Shown: one piece after another, positions 51,785-60,174 of the stretch | Numbering within the stretch: position 1 is the stretch's first letter | Layout: every line of letters begins with the position of its first letter | Assembly (NCBI GenBank): GCA_001899175.1 | Contig: MKVH01000025.1 | Location: forward strand, 169,760-233,759 | DNA from: Candidatus Kapaibacterium thiocyanatum | GTDB lineage: Bacteria; Bacteroidota; Ignavibacteria; Kapaibacteriales; Kapaibacteriaceae | DNA length: 64,000 bases | Direction: 5' to 3' | The notes under the pieces: generated by a model | What the model saw: only the letters and a program-made list of their open reading frames with translations | What the model was told of the DNA's origin: nothing | Databases searched by the model: none | Position numbers and translations under genes: made by a program

Positions 51785-53731
51785 TCATTCGGCCGACGAC
51801 AACTGATCATGGAGCTCTGCCCACTGTGCCATGAGAGCATCGAGATCGCGCTTGGTTACATCGTAGTCCGCAACGAGATTCCGCTGACGCTCGGCTTGCT
51901 TGTAAAGCTCAGGATCGGCAAGGAGTTGCTCCAGTTCGGCGATCTTTCCTTCGGTTTCCGCGACCTTCCGTTCCACATCCGTGATACGCTTCGTGATCTG
52001 CTGTTTCTGTACCGGCTTCGTTCGCGGTGCGGGCGATGGCGTAGCGACCGGCGGCGCTTCCTTGCGCTCGACCTCGCGCGGTGGCTCCTGCTGCCGCGAT
52101 GCGGGTACGGGTTTGCTCGGAGCATTGACGCGCTCGAGCAGATAGTCGTCGACGTCGCCGATGTATTCCTTGATGTTGCCGTTGCGGAATTCGACGACTT
52201 TCGAGGTGAGGGAGTCGAGGAAGTCACGATCGTGGCTCACGACGATCATGGCACCATCATAATCGACCAGCGACTGCTTGAGCACTTCCTTCGCGAGCAT
52301 GTCGAGGTGGTTCGTCGGCTCGTCGAGAATGAGGAGGTTGCACGGTTGCAGCAGAAGGCGTGCGAGTGCAAGGCGCGATTTCTCGCCACCACTGAGAACC
52401 GCGACCTTCTTGTTGACGTCGTCTCCCTGGAACAGGAAGGCGCCCAGCAGGGCGCGCAGGCGCGGCCGCATGTCGGCAGGCGAAGCCTGCTCCATCACTT
52501 CCAGTACGGTGTTGTGGCCACCGAGCATTTCGGCCTGATGCTGTGCATAATAGCCGAGCGTGACGTTGTGTCCGATGATGAGCTCACCACCCGTCGATGC
52601 TTCGAGTCCGGCGATGATCTTGCTCATCGTGGACTTGCCTTCGCCGTTCTTGCCGAGGAAGGCTACCTTCTCTCCGCGTTCGATCACGAAGTCGACACCA
52701 CGCAGTACGTCTTTCTTGCCGTAGGATTTGCGGAGCGCCCTGGTTTCCACCACGACGCGTCCGGATCTCGGAGCGCTCGGGAAACGGAACCGCATCGATG
52801 ACGTGTCTTCGTCATCGACTTCGACCTGATCCATGCGCTGCAGGTGCTTGATACGCGACTGTACGCGCGTGGCGAGCGATGCCTTGTAACGGAAGCGGTC
52901 GATGAACTTCTGTACGCGTTCACGCTCACGCTGCTGGTTCGCGGCGGCGGCCCGTTGCTGTTCCATGCGCTCGGCACGTATCTCTTCGTATGCGGAGTAG
53001 GGAGCGGGAATGTCGTAGACCTTCGTGCGCGTGATTTCGATGGTACGGTTGGTGACGTTGTCGAGGAAGGTACGGTCGTGCGAGACCAGGACGATGGCGC
53101 CGTCGTAGGAACGGAGGAATTCCTCGAGCCACTGCACCGAGTCGATGTCGAGGTGGTTCGTGGGTTCGTCGAGCAGCAGGCAGTCGGGCTTGCGGAGCAG
53201 CAGCTTCGCGAGTTCGGCACGCATCTGCCATCCGCCGCTGAACTGGTCGAGCGGTTTGTCGAATTCCACGGGATCGAAGCCGAGGCCTGTAAGGATGCGG
53301 TCGATGTCCGCATGCATCGTAAGGCCGCCCAGGCGTTCGAAGAGTTCGTGCGCATCCGTGAACCGCTGGAGCAGGTCCATGTAGGAGTCGGTTTCGTAGT
53401 CGGTGCGCTCCGTCATCTCCTTCTGCATGCCGTCCATGCGTGCCTGGAGTGCGAGTACTTCGTCGAAGGCCTGGAGTGCCGTCGCACGAAGCGAGAGCGA
53501 GGTGTCGAGCGTGAGGTCCTGCGAAAGCAGGCCGAGCGTCATGCCGTTCTGACGGGCGACTTCGCCCGACGAGGCGCGACGGTTTCCGGTGATGATGCCG
53601 AGCAACGTCGACTTGCCTGCGCCGTTACGGCCGACGAGGCCGATGCGGTCGCCGCGCTGGATCAGGAACGAGACGCCGCTGAACAGCATACGCGTACCGA
53701 GATCGACGGCGACGGCTGAGAGTGTGATCAT
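51785..53731 (-). CDS. ABC-F family ATPase (YheS/ABCF3-like)
   Basis: 648 residues with two ATPase domains: Walker A GRNGAGKST and GKNGEGKST; signature SGGWQMR and LSGGEKSR; DEPTNHLD twice. The linker (RAERMEQQRAAAANQQRERERVQKFIDRFRYKASLATRVQSRIKHLQ) and the C-terminal coiled coil with a Pro-rich hinge (PAPRTKPVQKQ) match the YheS/ABCF3 group, which bind ribosomes. The ATG overlaps the coaBC stop by 4 bases (ATGA), so they form one unit. Confidence 0.9.
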   Translation of the reverse strand: MITLSAVAVDLGTRMLFSGVSFLIQRGDRIGLVGRNGAGKSTLLGIITGNRRASSGEVARQNGMTLGLLSQDLTLDTSLSLRATALQAFDEVLALQARMDGMQKEMTERTDYETDSYMDLLQRFTDAHELFERLGGLTMHADIDRILTGLGFDPVEFDKPLDQFSGGWQMRAELAKLLLRKPDCLLLDEPTNHLDIDSVQWLEEFLRSYDGAIVLVSHDRTFLDNVTNRTIEITRTKVYDIPAPYSAYEEIRAERMEQQRAAAANQQRERERVQKFIDRFRYKASLATRVQSRIKHLQRMDQVEVDDEDTSSMRFRFPSAPRSGRVVVETRALRKSYGKKDVLRGVDFVIERGEKVAFLGKNGEGKSTMSKIIAGLEASTGGELIIGHNVTLGYYAQHQAEMLGGHNTVLEVMEQASPADMRPRLRALLGAFLFQGDDVNKKVAVLSGGEKSRLALARLLLQPCNLLILDEPTNHLDMLAKEVLKQSLVDYDGAMIVVSHDRDFLDSLTSKVVEFRNGNIKEYIGDVDDYLLERVNAPSKPVPASRQQEPPREVERKEAPPVATPSPAPRTKPVQKQQITKRITDVERKVAETEGKIAELEQLLADPELYKQAERQRNLVADYDVTKRDLDALMAQWAELHDQLSSAE

Positions 53732-54984
53732 GCTGATGGATCGATATGGTCGAGAATGACTTCGGCACAGGCGCGCTTCGACATCGGAGGATAGTCCGTC
53801 ACGTCGCCCTTGCCGGTGATGATGGTAATGGTGTTGTCCGACACGCCGAAGCCGCTGCGTTCGCCTCCGGCCTTGTTGGCCACGATCATGTCGCAGTGCT
53901 TGCGGACGAGCTTGGCCCTGGCGTAGTCGATGACGTTGTCGTGCTCGAGTGCGAAGCCGACGACGATCTGGCCGTCACGCTTCCGCTCGCCGAGCGATTG
54001 CAGGATATCCGGTGTCCGCTGCAGGTGCAACGTCAGATTGCCCGCGGCATCCGTCACTTCATCTTTCTTCATCTTGCCTTCGATGCGTGCCGCAGGAGCG
54101 AAGTCGGCGACGGCCGCAGCACAGATGGCCACATCGAATGGCTGCTGCATGCAGGCGTCGTACATCTCCTGTGCCGACGTCACGCGCAGGCAGGTGATGC
54201 CGGTGGGTGACGGCAACGAGACAGGGCCCGTGACGAGCGTCACGAGGGCGCCCCGATCGCGTGCGGCTTCGGCAAGGGCGAAGCCCATCTTGCCCGATGA
54301 GTGGTTCCCGATGAACCGTACGTCGTCGATGGCTTCGTGTGTAGGCCCCGCGGTGATCAGCACTGTACGCCCGGTGAGCGCACCGGCTCCCGACAAGTGA
54401 GCGGCGTCCGGCTCCGGTATGGTCGTCGTGGGATCGGATGTCGAGGGAAGCTCGTGGGACGCCACGATCCTTACCAGGTCGTCGAGTTCCGGCAGCCGAC
54501 CCTCGCCCTGCAGTCCGGATGCCAGGGCCCCGGTAGCGGGTGGAATCACGATGGCACCGTCGGTGCGGATACGGTCGACGTTCCGTTGCGTGGCGGGGTG
54601 ATGCCACATGTCCGTATCCATGGCCGGAGCTACGAACAGGGGGGTATCCTTGGGGAGCGAGAAGGCCGTCAGTTGTACGGCCGTATCGGAGGCGCCGGAG
54701 GCGAGACGGGCCAGCGTCGTGGCCGAGCACGGGGCGATCAGCATCACGTCGGCCCACTGCGCCAGATGGACATGCCACGAGCCGCCTTCCTGGATCGAGG
54801 GGTCGAACATATCGGCCACGACGGCGTGCGTGCTCACGGCTTCGAGGGCCAGAGGGGTCACGAAACGTGTCGCGGAAGGGGTCATCACGACGCGGACGTC
54901 ATGTCCGGCCCTGCGCAGGTCGCGTACCAGCCACGGCGTCTTGTAGGCCGAGACGCTGCCGGTGATGCCGAGGATGATGTTCAT
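53728..54984 (-). CDS. coaBC: CoaBC: phosphopantothenoylcysteine decarboxylase / synthetase
   Basis: 418 residues from ATG 54984. CoaC half: LGITGSVSAYKTPWLVRDLRRAG with FMN site, and MDTDMWHHPATQRNVDRI; CoaB half: ITAGPTHEAIDDVRFIGNHSSGKMGFALAEAARDRG with the PPCS loop GKMKKDEV and Lys/Asn residues of nucleotide binding (IVANKAGGERSGFG). It joins phosphopantothenate to cysteine and decarboxylates the product, steps 2 and 3 of coenzyme A synthesis. Downstream of rpoZ, an arrangement found in many bacteria. Confidence 0.94.
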   Translation of the reverse strand: MNIILGITGSVSAYKTPWLVRDLRRAGHDVRVVMTPSATRFVTPLALEAVSTHAVVADMFDPSIQEGGSWHVHLAQWADVMLIAPCSATTLARLASGASDTAVQLTAFSLPKDTPLFVAPAMDTDMWHHPATQRNVDRIRTDGAIVIPPATGALASGLQGEGRLPELDDLVRIVASHELPSTSDPTTTIPEPDAAHLSGAGALTGRTVLITAGPTHEAIDDVRFIGNHSSGKMGFALAEAARDRGALVTLVTGPVSLPSPTGITCLRVTSAQEMYDACMQQPFDVAICAAAVADFAPAARIEGKMKKDEVTDAAGNLTLHLQRTPDILQSLGERKRDGQIVVGFALEHDNVIDYARAKLVRKHCDMIVANKAGGERSGFGVSDNTITIITGKGDVTDYPPMSKRACAEVILDHIDPSA

Positions 54985-55054
54985 GGCTTGATCCTGAAAA
55001 ACAAAGAGCCATCGCGGAAGACCGGATGGCTCGTTACTGTTTCGATGTCGATGC

Positions 55055-55366
55055 TTATTCGGCGGCCGTTTCCGGCGTTTCAGGCATCCGGACATTGATA
55101 CGTCCGTCCATCATCTCGCGCATGGCGAGGAAGGTCGGCTTGGGGATCACGTCGAATTCCTTGCTGATGGCCATCTGATCGTAGTTCGGCGTATCCGTTT
55201 CTTCGGTGTCGATGATCACGTCGGCCATCCGCTCGGAGATCTGCGTCTTGATCTGGTCGTTGATCTGGCGCGAGCGCATTCCCATCGCGATGATGGACTG
55301 GTAGATGCTGCCCTTGGAAGATTCTTCCATGCGGACTTCGACCGGATTGACGATATAGGTGCTCAT
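55055..55366 (-). CDS. rpoZ: RNA polymerase omega subunit (RpoZ, Bacteroidota type)
   Basis: 103 residues. Rpb6/omega core SIYQSIIAMGMRSRQINDQIKTQIS, followed by a Bacteroidota-type acidic middle (IDTEETDTPNYDQMAISKEFDVIPKP). Omega assists assembly of core RNA polymerase and ppGpp response. The coaBC gene follows after about 70 bases on the same strand. TATCTTTG promoter 36 bases upstream. Confidence 0.88.
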   Translation of the reverse strand: MSTYIVNPVEVRMEESSKGSIYQSIIAMGMRSRQINDQIKTQISERMADVIIDTEETDTPNYDQMAISKEFDVIPKPTFLAMREMMDGRINVRMPETPETAAE

Positions 55367-55401
55367 AAGAGTTCCTGACGCTGGATTCCAAAAAGGGACG
55401 A

Positions 55402-55409
55402 CAAAGATA
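55402..55409 (-). promoter_or_regulatory. TAnnTTTG promoter box of rpoZ-coaBC
   Basis: TATCTTTG on minus, exact consensus, 35 bases before the rpoZ ATG. This box marks the end of the core region; the next 190 bases to the island terminator hold no gene. Confidence 0.7.
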
Positions 55410-55590
55410 GGGGTTCCTGTGGATAAATCAAAGGTGTATGTCGGGCTGGTACTGTATCAGTTTGACTTTAAGTTTTTCAGGGACTTACAACAACATTTCT
55501 GCCAAAGTCCGTGTGTTTTCTACTACCTAACCCCTCATAGCCTATTTCGGGCACAGCAGGTACTGAGTACTACCTCAGGTTGAAATAATG

Positions 55591-55635
55591 AACAAAAATC
55601 GCCGGATCAAACCTTGTCGTCTAATCCGGCGATTT
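55591..55635 (-). terminator. Terminator of cassette B
   Basis: Perfect 12-bp stem AAATCGCCGGAT / ATCCGGCGATTT (55596-55607 / 55624-55635), followed on minus by TTTTTG. It ends the transcript of the secreted-protein cassette 36 bases past its last stop codon. Confidence 0.85.
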
Positions 55636-55670
55636 CCCACAATGGGCGGTATTGTTGGCAGCGTAATGCC

Positions 55671-56096
55671 TCAGCCCCCACCGAACAAGTCGAAATTCGA
55701 GTAGACTCCAAACTTCGGCATGATGCCTCCGGACCAGTTGGGAATGTCTCGGTTGTCGGGATAGTCGACGTATTTCCTGCGCGATTTGCATGGGCCACCA
55801 TCTGCGTTCGAGCAGTCAGCACCTACTGAGCAATTGTCCGACGGTATGTTCGGATGACTTGGGACAAAATAGTTTGGGGCGCACTTGCAGAAGACACGGG
55901 AAAACACCCCGTCACCAAAATCGGAAATGAAATCGCCACAAAGACACCTTCCAATCTCTCCGGGTGGATTGGTGCGTGGTTCAGGAATTGTGCAAGCCTT
56001 TCCCCGGCTTGGGTTTTGCGGTAGAGCGGCAATTTCCATTGATGCAAAAAATGACACGGGTATGATGACAATCAATGCTTTACTTGTAAGCCGCAC
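55671..56096 (-). CDS. Small Cys-rich secreted protein, cassette copy B
   Basis: 141 residues from a GTG at 56096 with AAAGGAAG upstream; signal RLTSKALIVIIPVSFFASM. Eight cysteines follow, including R-C-L-C-G-D and F-C-K-C-A-P, and the tail is aromatic/Gly-rich (IPNWSGGIMPKFGVYSNFDLFGGG). It begins 11 bases after the larger secreted gene, as in copy A at 37600. No family recognised; likely exported and disulfide-bonded. Confidence 0.6.
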   Translation of the reverse strand: MRLTSKALIVIIPVSFFASMEIAALPQNPSRGKACTIPEPRTNPPGEIGRCLCGDFISDFGDGVFSRVFCKCAPNYFVPSHPNIPSDNCSVGADCSNADGGPCKSRRKYVDYPDNRDIPNWSGGIMPKFGVYSNFDLFGGG

Positions 56097-56107
56097 AATA
56101 CTTCCTT

Positions 56108-57139
56108 TCAGTATACAACGATATTTCTGGTACAATGAACACTGGAGCCGACGCGGGCGACGACGTAGTACAGACCAGCATCGACGTTCATGTCATAGCT
56201 GGTCGTCCCCGATACTACCGACGCCGATTGTATGAGCTGCCCCGTCGACGAATACACGTCGAAGGCCGTAATCGGCGATGATGCGGCAAGCGTTGCACGA
56301 ATCCGACGCGGGCTGCTGTGTGTGGATGCCGTGAACGTGCAGGACGCGGTCGTCGGTGAGCAGTCATTCGCTTGTTCGACCGTGTCGCAGTATGCCCGCG
56401 TACCTTCATAGTTTAGAATAATATTCGACGCGGCTTGTACCACATTGTCCCACCTCGTCCACCTCTTGTTGACAGAACCGGCTGAAGCTACGTTCACACG
56501 AATAAAGACATCCGTTGTCGGGAAACCCGCTGGTACAATGTAGACTAGACGGGAGAACAAAGGGTGTTGCGTCTGGAAACATGGCTTCTTGCTTGCAGTA
56601 GTCGACGAGAAATGCGTCGAATCCAGCAGTTCAATCCTAGCACCCGTTGACGCATTCACTACTTCGACCCACATGGAAATAGCGTCAGGATTGACAAGCT
56701 TCTTGAAGCCATATCGGTCGACGGATCTCTCCATCCAACTAATTCGCCTGAACACAGAAAGCGTATCGCCTACACTGACAGGAATAGCCTTGGTTCTCGA
56801 CAATGTGCTTAACACGGCATTCGTCACCTCGGCCGTATCGGTATCGAGATACTGCGAATAGTTCCATGTCTTTTCCATGCACCAGTTATCGAGGAACACC
56901 CACCGTGAGTTTTTCCGGAACTCACTCATTTCAAGAAAGAATCTCGTCGAATCGGTCTGATGCTCGAAGTCAAAAGATGGGACAAATGACCCCGGCCCTT
57001 GTATCCCGGCCGCAGTTTCCACTCGAAGGCTCTGATCTGCCACAAACAATTGCTCCAGTGAATCGCACTGTGCAAATAGTGGCAGACTCGGACTCAGTAG
57101 AGTCAGCACTACCATAAATAATCGTATTCGGCGGAGCAT
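56108..57139 (-). CDS. Secreted protein, cassette copy B (paralogue of 36513-37568)
   Basis: 343 residues; GGAGG before the ATG; signal MLRRIRLFMVVLTLLSPSLPLFAQ then CDSLEQLF. Shares with copy A the mature start, the block F-x-H-Q-T-D-S-T and N-S-R-W-V-F-L-D-NWC-M-E-KTWN, the order of later segments (VFIRVNVASAG here, ACVRVNVYTSG there) and a T9SS-like C-terminal domain (AFDVYSSTGQLIQSASV ... AGLYYVVARVGSS). Overall identity looks low, so the copies are old or diverging fast. Predicted surface or secreted; no enzyme motif. Confidence 0.72.
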   Translation of the reverse strand: MLRRIRLFMVVLTLLSPSLPLFAQCDSLEQLFVADQSLRVETAAGIQGPGSFVPSFDFEHQTDSTRFFLEMSEFRKNSRWVFLDNWCMEKTWNYSQYLDTDTAEVTNAVLSTLSRTKAIPVSVGDTLSVFRRISWMERSVDRYGFKKLVNPDAISMWVEVVNASTGARIELLDSTHFSSTTASKKPCFQTQHPLFSRLVYIVPAGFPTTDVFIRVNVASAGSVNKRWTRWDNVVQAASNIILNYEGTRAYCDTVEQANDCSPTTASCTFTASTHSSPRRIRATLAASSPITAFDVYSSTGQLIQSASVVSGTTSYDMNVDAGLYYVVARVGSSVHCTRNIVVY

Positions 57140-57268
57140 GACGCGCCTCCATAGATACTATGTAACTAACCCCATTTCGACATCATATTTTACTTAACCA
57201 ATATAACTAAGTCAACTAACTATTAGATGAATATTCCAAACTGGTAGTTGGAATCTTGAGGGGTACCT

Positions 57269-57400
57269 ATGAGCAAGAACACCAGATATGTACTCTGGAT
57301 GCTAGTGGGATTCGCACTGCTCTCTCAGTCTCGTGTGGTCAGTCTGTACTCCGTCATCAACGCCTATCCCATTGAAGAAACAGAGAAGCCCACCCCTTAG
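57269..57400 (+). CDS. Small hydrophobic peptide
   Basis: 43 residues, ATG 57269 right after a strong GAGGGG ribosome site. Starts MSKNTRYVLWMLVGFALLSQ, one membrane segment or signal, then a polar tail ending EETEKPTP. No family recognised. The terminator hairpin overlaps its last codons, supporting a genuine small transcript. Divergent from cassette B. Confidence 0.5.
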   Translation: MSKNTRYVLWMLVGFALLSQSRVVSLYSVINAYPIEETEKPTP

Positions 57401-57412
57401 GGCAGGCTTCTC
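57383..57412 (+). terminator. Hairpin overlapping the end of the small peptide gene
   Basis: Eight-bp stem GAGAAGCC / GGCTTCTC (57383-57390 / 57405-57412) followed by TATATACCCATTTCTT; the tail is only moderately T-rich. Confidence 0.5.
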
Positions 57413-57491
57413 TATATACCCATTTCTTGGGATGGCATTGAGTCCCCAGTATATGTAGGTTCGCAACAACAGCGCTTGAGGCTTGAGTATA

Positions 57492-57611
57492 ATGAAGCCT
57501 TGGTTCTGGATTATCCTTCTCCTCTCACTGGTGGTTGCGAACAAGGTCGTCAGGATACAAGGGGAGAAAAACGGCAATAATCGAGGAATCAAGAAATCCA
57601 ACGGATTGTGA
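57492..57611 (+). CDS. Small membrane peptide upstream of the DUF3892 gene
   Basis: 39 residues: MKPWFWIILLLSLVVANKVV, one membrane helix, then a basic polar tail (GNNRGIKKSNG). It ends 6 bases before the DUF3892-like gene, so it is probably translated with it. No family recognised; the membrane helix right after the start and the tight spacing argue it is real. Confidence 0.45.
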   Translation: MKPWFWIILLLSLVVANKVVRIQGEKNGNNRGIKKSNGL

Positions 57612-57617
57612 GGATAT

Positions 57618-58073
57618 ATGCGAAATAAGCCCTGTCATTACTCCCGTGATGGAAAGAAGTACATCATCCATACTAAGGAAGAGTGTAATGGCCTGAGTAC
57701 AACGCCATTGCCAGAACATAGCATCCCGACCGCAATTGCTAATACTAGGAAAAGAATAACTAGTAATAATGTTGACTGGTGTAGGCTATGTTGCCGACCG
57801 GCACAGTACCTGATCCTTTGTAAAAGGAATCACCACGGTGAGGTCCAGTTGAAGGTTCTTTACATGAGAGCGATGCACCCACAGAAGCCGCGATGGGTGC
57901 CCTACGAAGATGCAATACAGCACACTGCGAATGGTGAACGATGGTACAGTACCCATAGCGGTGATCGAATAGCGCACGTGTATGTCAAGGAAGATGAGGA
58001 TGGGCAGTACCTCACCACGTATCCAGACGACACGACTAAGAACAACTTGACCGAGGTGAAGGTCTGCGATTAG
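57618..58073 (+). CDS. DUF3892-like protein
   Basis: 151 residues; GAGGATAT upstream. The C-terminal half fits DUF3892: W-V-P-Y-E-D-A-I, then GERWYSTHSGDRIAHVYVKEDEDGQYLTTYPDDTTKNNLTEVKVC. The N-terminal half has Cys pairs (CHYSRDGKKYIIHTKEEC and WCRLCC) that may bind zinc. DUF3892 proteins are small cytosolic proteins of unknown role, frequent in mobile DNA. Its 3' end overlaps the convergent gene by 38 bases. Confidence 0.6.
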   Translation: MRNKPCHYSRDGKKYIIHTKEECNGLSTTPLPEHSIPTAIANTRKRITSNNVDWCRLCCRPAQYLILCKRNHHGEVQLKVLYMRAMHPQKPRWVPYEDAIQHTANGERWYSTHSGDRIAHVYVKEDEDGQYLTTYPDDTTKNNLTEVKVCD

Positions 58074-58662
58074 TTGTTTCAGGACTAGCAATACCATTGA
58101 GGATAGCCAGTAGAGGCCCCATTGCGGAATCAGACTCAAGAACCCAGGCTAATGCTTGTCTGGCTGCGTACAGTTGTTGCCAAACTGTTTTGTCCGTACG
58201 CGCCCCGTCCATTGCTTTCTCCAAAGCATTCATCTCTACGCTTATCATCCTTTCTAAGGTGAGAACCCCTACTTCCTCCTGTAGAACTTCGTGAGTTCCT
58301 TTCCTCTCTCTGTTGTTCTCATCCAGACTCCATTCCCATTCTCCACGTCCCGTCCCAGCCGGAACGGTCAACCCCGGCACCTTGCTCTGGGTCCCATATG
58401 GTCCTGTGATCTTGATCTCGCGACCGTTGACGGTCGCTATCCCACTCCATCCATTGCCTCGTGCGAAATCCACACGAAGCTGTACATGAGCGTTTCCCTT
58501 GTATTCTGGTTTCGCCCTGCGAGTGAGAGGCAACGTGACCTCTACGACCTTCTCCACAGGCAGGTCACTCTCGATCAAGGATTGAAGGTTCTTCATACCA
58601 ATAAGACGTCTGGCCGCTGAGATGTTCTCCCAGCGGCCAGATTCCTGCTTTAAGACACCCAA
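58036..58662 (-). CDS. Hypothetical protein, unknown function
   Basis: 208 residues if started at the TTG 58662, two bases after the stop of the OB-fold gene; 186 if at ATG 58596. N-terminal part is basic and helical; the middle is beta-rich (VEVTLPLTRRAKPEYKGNAHVQLRVDFARGNGWSGIATVNGREIKITG), the end helical (MISVEMNALEKAMDGARTDKTVWQQLYAARQALAWVL). No family recognised. Transcribed with the OB-fold gene. Confidence 0.5.
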   Translation of the reverse strand: MGVLKQESGRWENISAARRLIGMKNLQSLIESDLPVEKVVEVTLPLTRRAKPEYKGNAHVQLRVDFARGNGWSGIATVNGREIKITGPYGTQSKVPGLTVPAGTGRGEWEWSLDENNRERKGTHEVLQEEVGVLTLERMISVEMNALEKAMDGARTDKTVWQQLYAARQALAWVLESDSAMGPLLAILNGIASPETTNRRPSPRSSCS

Positions 58663-58664
58663 GC

Positions 58665-59153
58665 TTACTTGACGACGCAGTCCGTTACACGGGGGGAGCC
58701 CATCATCTTCCCATCGGCGACACCGATGAGGGTTGTGGACTGGCCCTTCGTGAGTTTCGCTGCATCAGCTTCCGTCTGAAGCTTGCACTGGACATGACCG
58801 TAGAGTTCGTTCCCTTCAAGCTCGGCGTAGATCGACCCGAAGGTCTTCTCCACGCCCTTCACCGTTCCAGTGATAGCGATCCTCTTGCCCTTGAACTTTG
58901 CGTCGGCAGTAACCTCATTGCCGTCATAGGATTCATAGTATTCGATGGCCGTCACGGCCATGGGAGGAGTCTCCTTGGGCTTCTCCGGGGCCGTACCGGT
59001 CGAAGCCGTGGATTCTGTCGTTGACTGGACTCCGGACGCTCCAGCGTCCTTCTTTCCAGCCTGACTGCCGATGATGCCAACGACTACGATGATTCCGACC
59101 CAGAACCACAGGGTCTTGTAGATAGGTTTCTTCGTTCCCTCACTCACGAGCAC
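58665..59153 (-). CDS. Membrane-anchored OB-fold (tRNA_anti-like) protein
   Basis: 162 residues. N-terminal helix (PIYKTLWFWVGIIVVVGIIGSQ), a Ser/Thr/Ala-rich spacer, then an OB-fold of the tRNA_anti-like family: YYESYDGNEVTADAKFKGKRIAITGTVKGVEKTFGSIYAELEGN ... KLQTEADAAKLTKGQSTTLIGVADG. These domains are found on exported lipoproteins and phage or mobile-element proteins; ligand unknown. GTG start (a second GTG two codons later has the better GGAG). Confidence 0.75.
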   Translation of the reverse strand: MLVSEGTKKPIYKTLWFWVGIIVVVGIIGSQAGKKDAGASGVQSTTESTASTGTAPEKPKETPPMAVTAIEYYESYDGNEVTADAKFKGKRIAITGTVKGVEKTFGSIYAELEGNELYGHVQCKLQTEADAAKLTKGQSTTLIGVADGKMMGSPRVTDCVVK

Positions 59154-59259
59154 ACTCCGGATTGTAATTGAATTGATATGTTCGGTACGAAGTTACCATC
59201 CGGAATCTATTTATCACAATTGTGTTTATCAGCATTTTGCACCCACCCTAGCTTGGCTC

Positions 59260-59553
59260 ATGCCAAGACCCCTATCCGAACTTAACCTATCGGAAAACCA
59301 AGAGCTTACGTTTGAGTTAGCCCTAGCAATCATCATTCGGAAACGGCGAATCGAGCTTGGAATGAGTCAGGAGGAGGTTGCGGATGACGTTTTGGGTCAA
59401 TCACATATCTCGATGCTGGAGCGCGGTGTGCGAGAAATCGGGATGGGGAGATTCATCGTGCTGGCCCGAAAACTGAAGATGGAGCCGGACGAGTTGCTTC
59501 GGAAAGTTGTGGAGATGGTCGAGTCCATGGGGAAGTCGGATACTTCGAAGTAA
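59260..59553 (+). CDS. XRE family transcriptional regulator
   Basis: 97 residues from ATG 59260. Cro/C1-type HTH: LALAIIIRKRRIELGMSQEEVADDVLGQSHISMLERGVREIGMGRFIVLARKLKMEPDELL. No sensory or peptidase domain. It faces the OB-fold gene across a short divergent region and may repress it or itself. Typical control gene of a genomic island. Confidence 0.85.
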   Translation: MPRPLSELNLSENQELTFELALAIIIRKRRIELGMSQEEVADDVLGQSHISMLERGVREIGMGRFIVLARKLKMEPDELLRKVVEMVESMGKSDTSK

Positions 59554-59625
59554 CTTCTAACCAATAATCAGCCATTTCAGTTCGTTCTCCATTGCTCACC
59601 TTGCTGAAGACGAAGAATGCTTTTT

Positions 59626-60174
59626 CTAACCGTGAGTATTGGGCAGCATACCAGCATCAATCACTTTACCAAAGTCACCACCGAGGAACGTGTCCGGGTC
59701 GGTGATTGGCATCGTGAACCCTGCAAACTTAGTATTGGCAAGTAGTGCTGAAACATAACCACGAGTAGTTGCGAATGCCTCCGTCACTTGTTGGCGGAAC
59801 CATGCTCTACCTAACTGAGATACAGCCTCAGCAGATAGACTCTCATCGCCATAAGACACGCCAAATGCTGTTGTGACTGTTACGTGTAGAACAGCGAACA
59901 CTTGGGATTCAGATTTGAGGACTTCGACAATCGCTTTCATCTTTTCTGGTTCGTCACTGTCTTTAGCCAGATCGACACTAACTAGCTTGATGTCAACGAC
60001 GAACCCTATTGAGAGCCCGCCATTTTCGAGTTCGAAGATTGTCTCCACTCCTAAAGCTAGTGCATAAGTGCCATCTGACAATTCTGGGACATCAGGCATT
60101 ACGGCATCACTTGCGCTAACCTTTCTAAGATGCGTTGTTGTTCTTTTTGGGGTATCCTTCTTGACCTTTGTCAT
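59626..60174 (-). CDS. SecB-like chaperone candidate
   Basis: 182 residues from ATG 60174. The core resembles SecB: FAVLHVTVTTAFGVSYGDESLS (SecB has VVLRVTVTASLGEE at the same place) and FATTRGYVSALLANTKFAGFTMPITDPDTFL (SecB: ARECITSMVSRGTFPQLNL). It has a basic N-terminal tail (TKVKKDTPKRTTTHLRKV) not found in SecB. SecB binds unfolded proteins; SecB-like proteins also pair with toxin-antitoxin systems (TAC). Last gene of a four-gene operon led by a VapD toxin; the ATG overlaps the previous stop by 4 bases. The similarity is by eye and moderate. Confidence 0.5.
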   Translation of the reverse strand: MTKVKKDTPKRTTTHLRKVSASDAVMPDVPELSDGTYALALGVETIFELENGGLSIGFVVDIKLVSVDLAKDSDEPEKMKAIVEVLKSESQVFAVLHVTVTTAFGVSYGDESLSAEAVSQLGRAWFRQQVTEAFATTRGYVSALLANTKFAGFTMPITDPDTFLGGDFGKVIDAGMLPNTHG

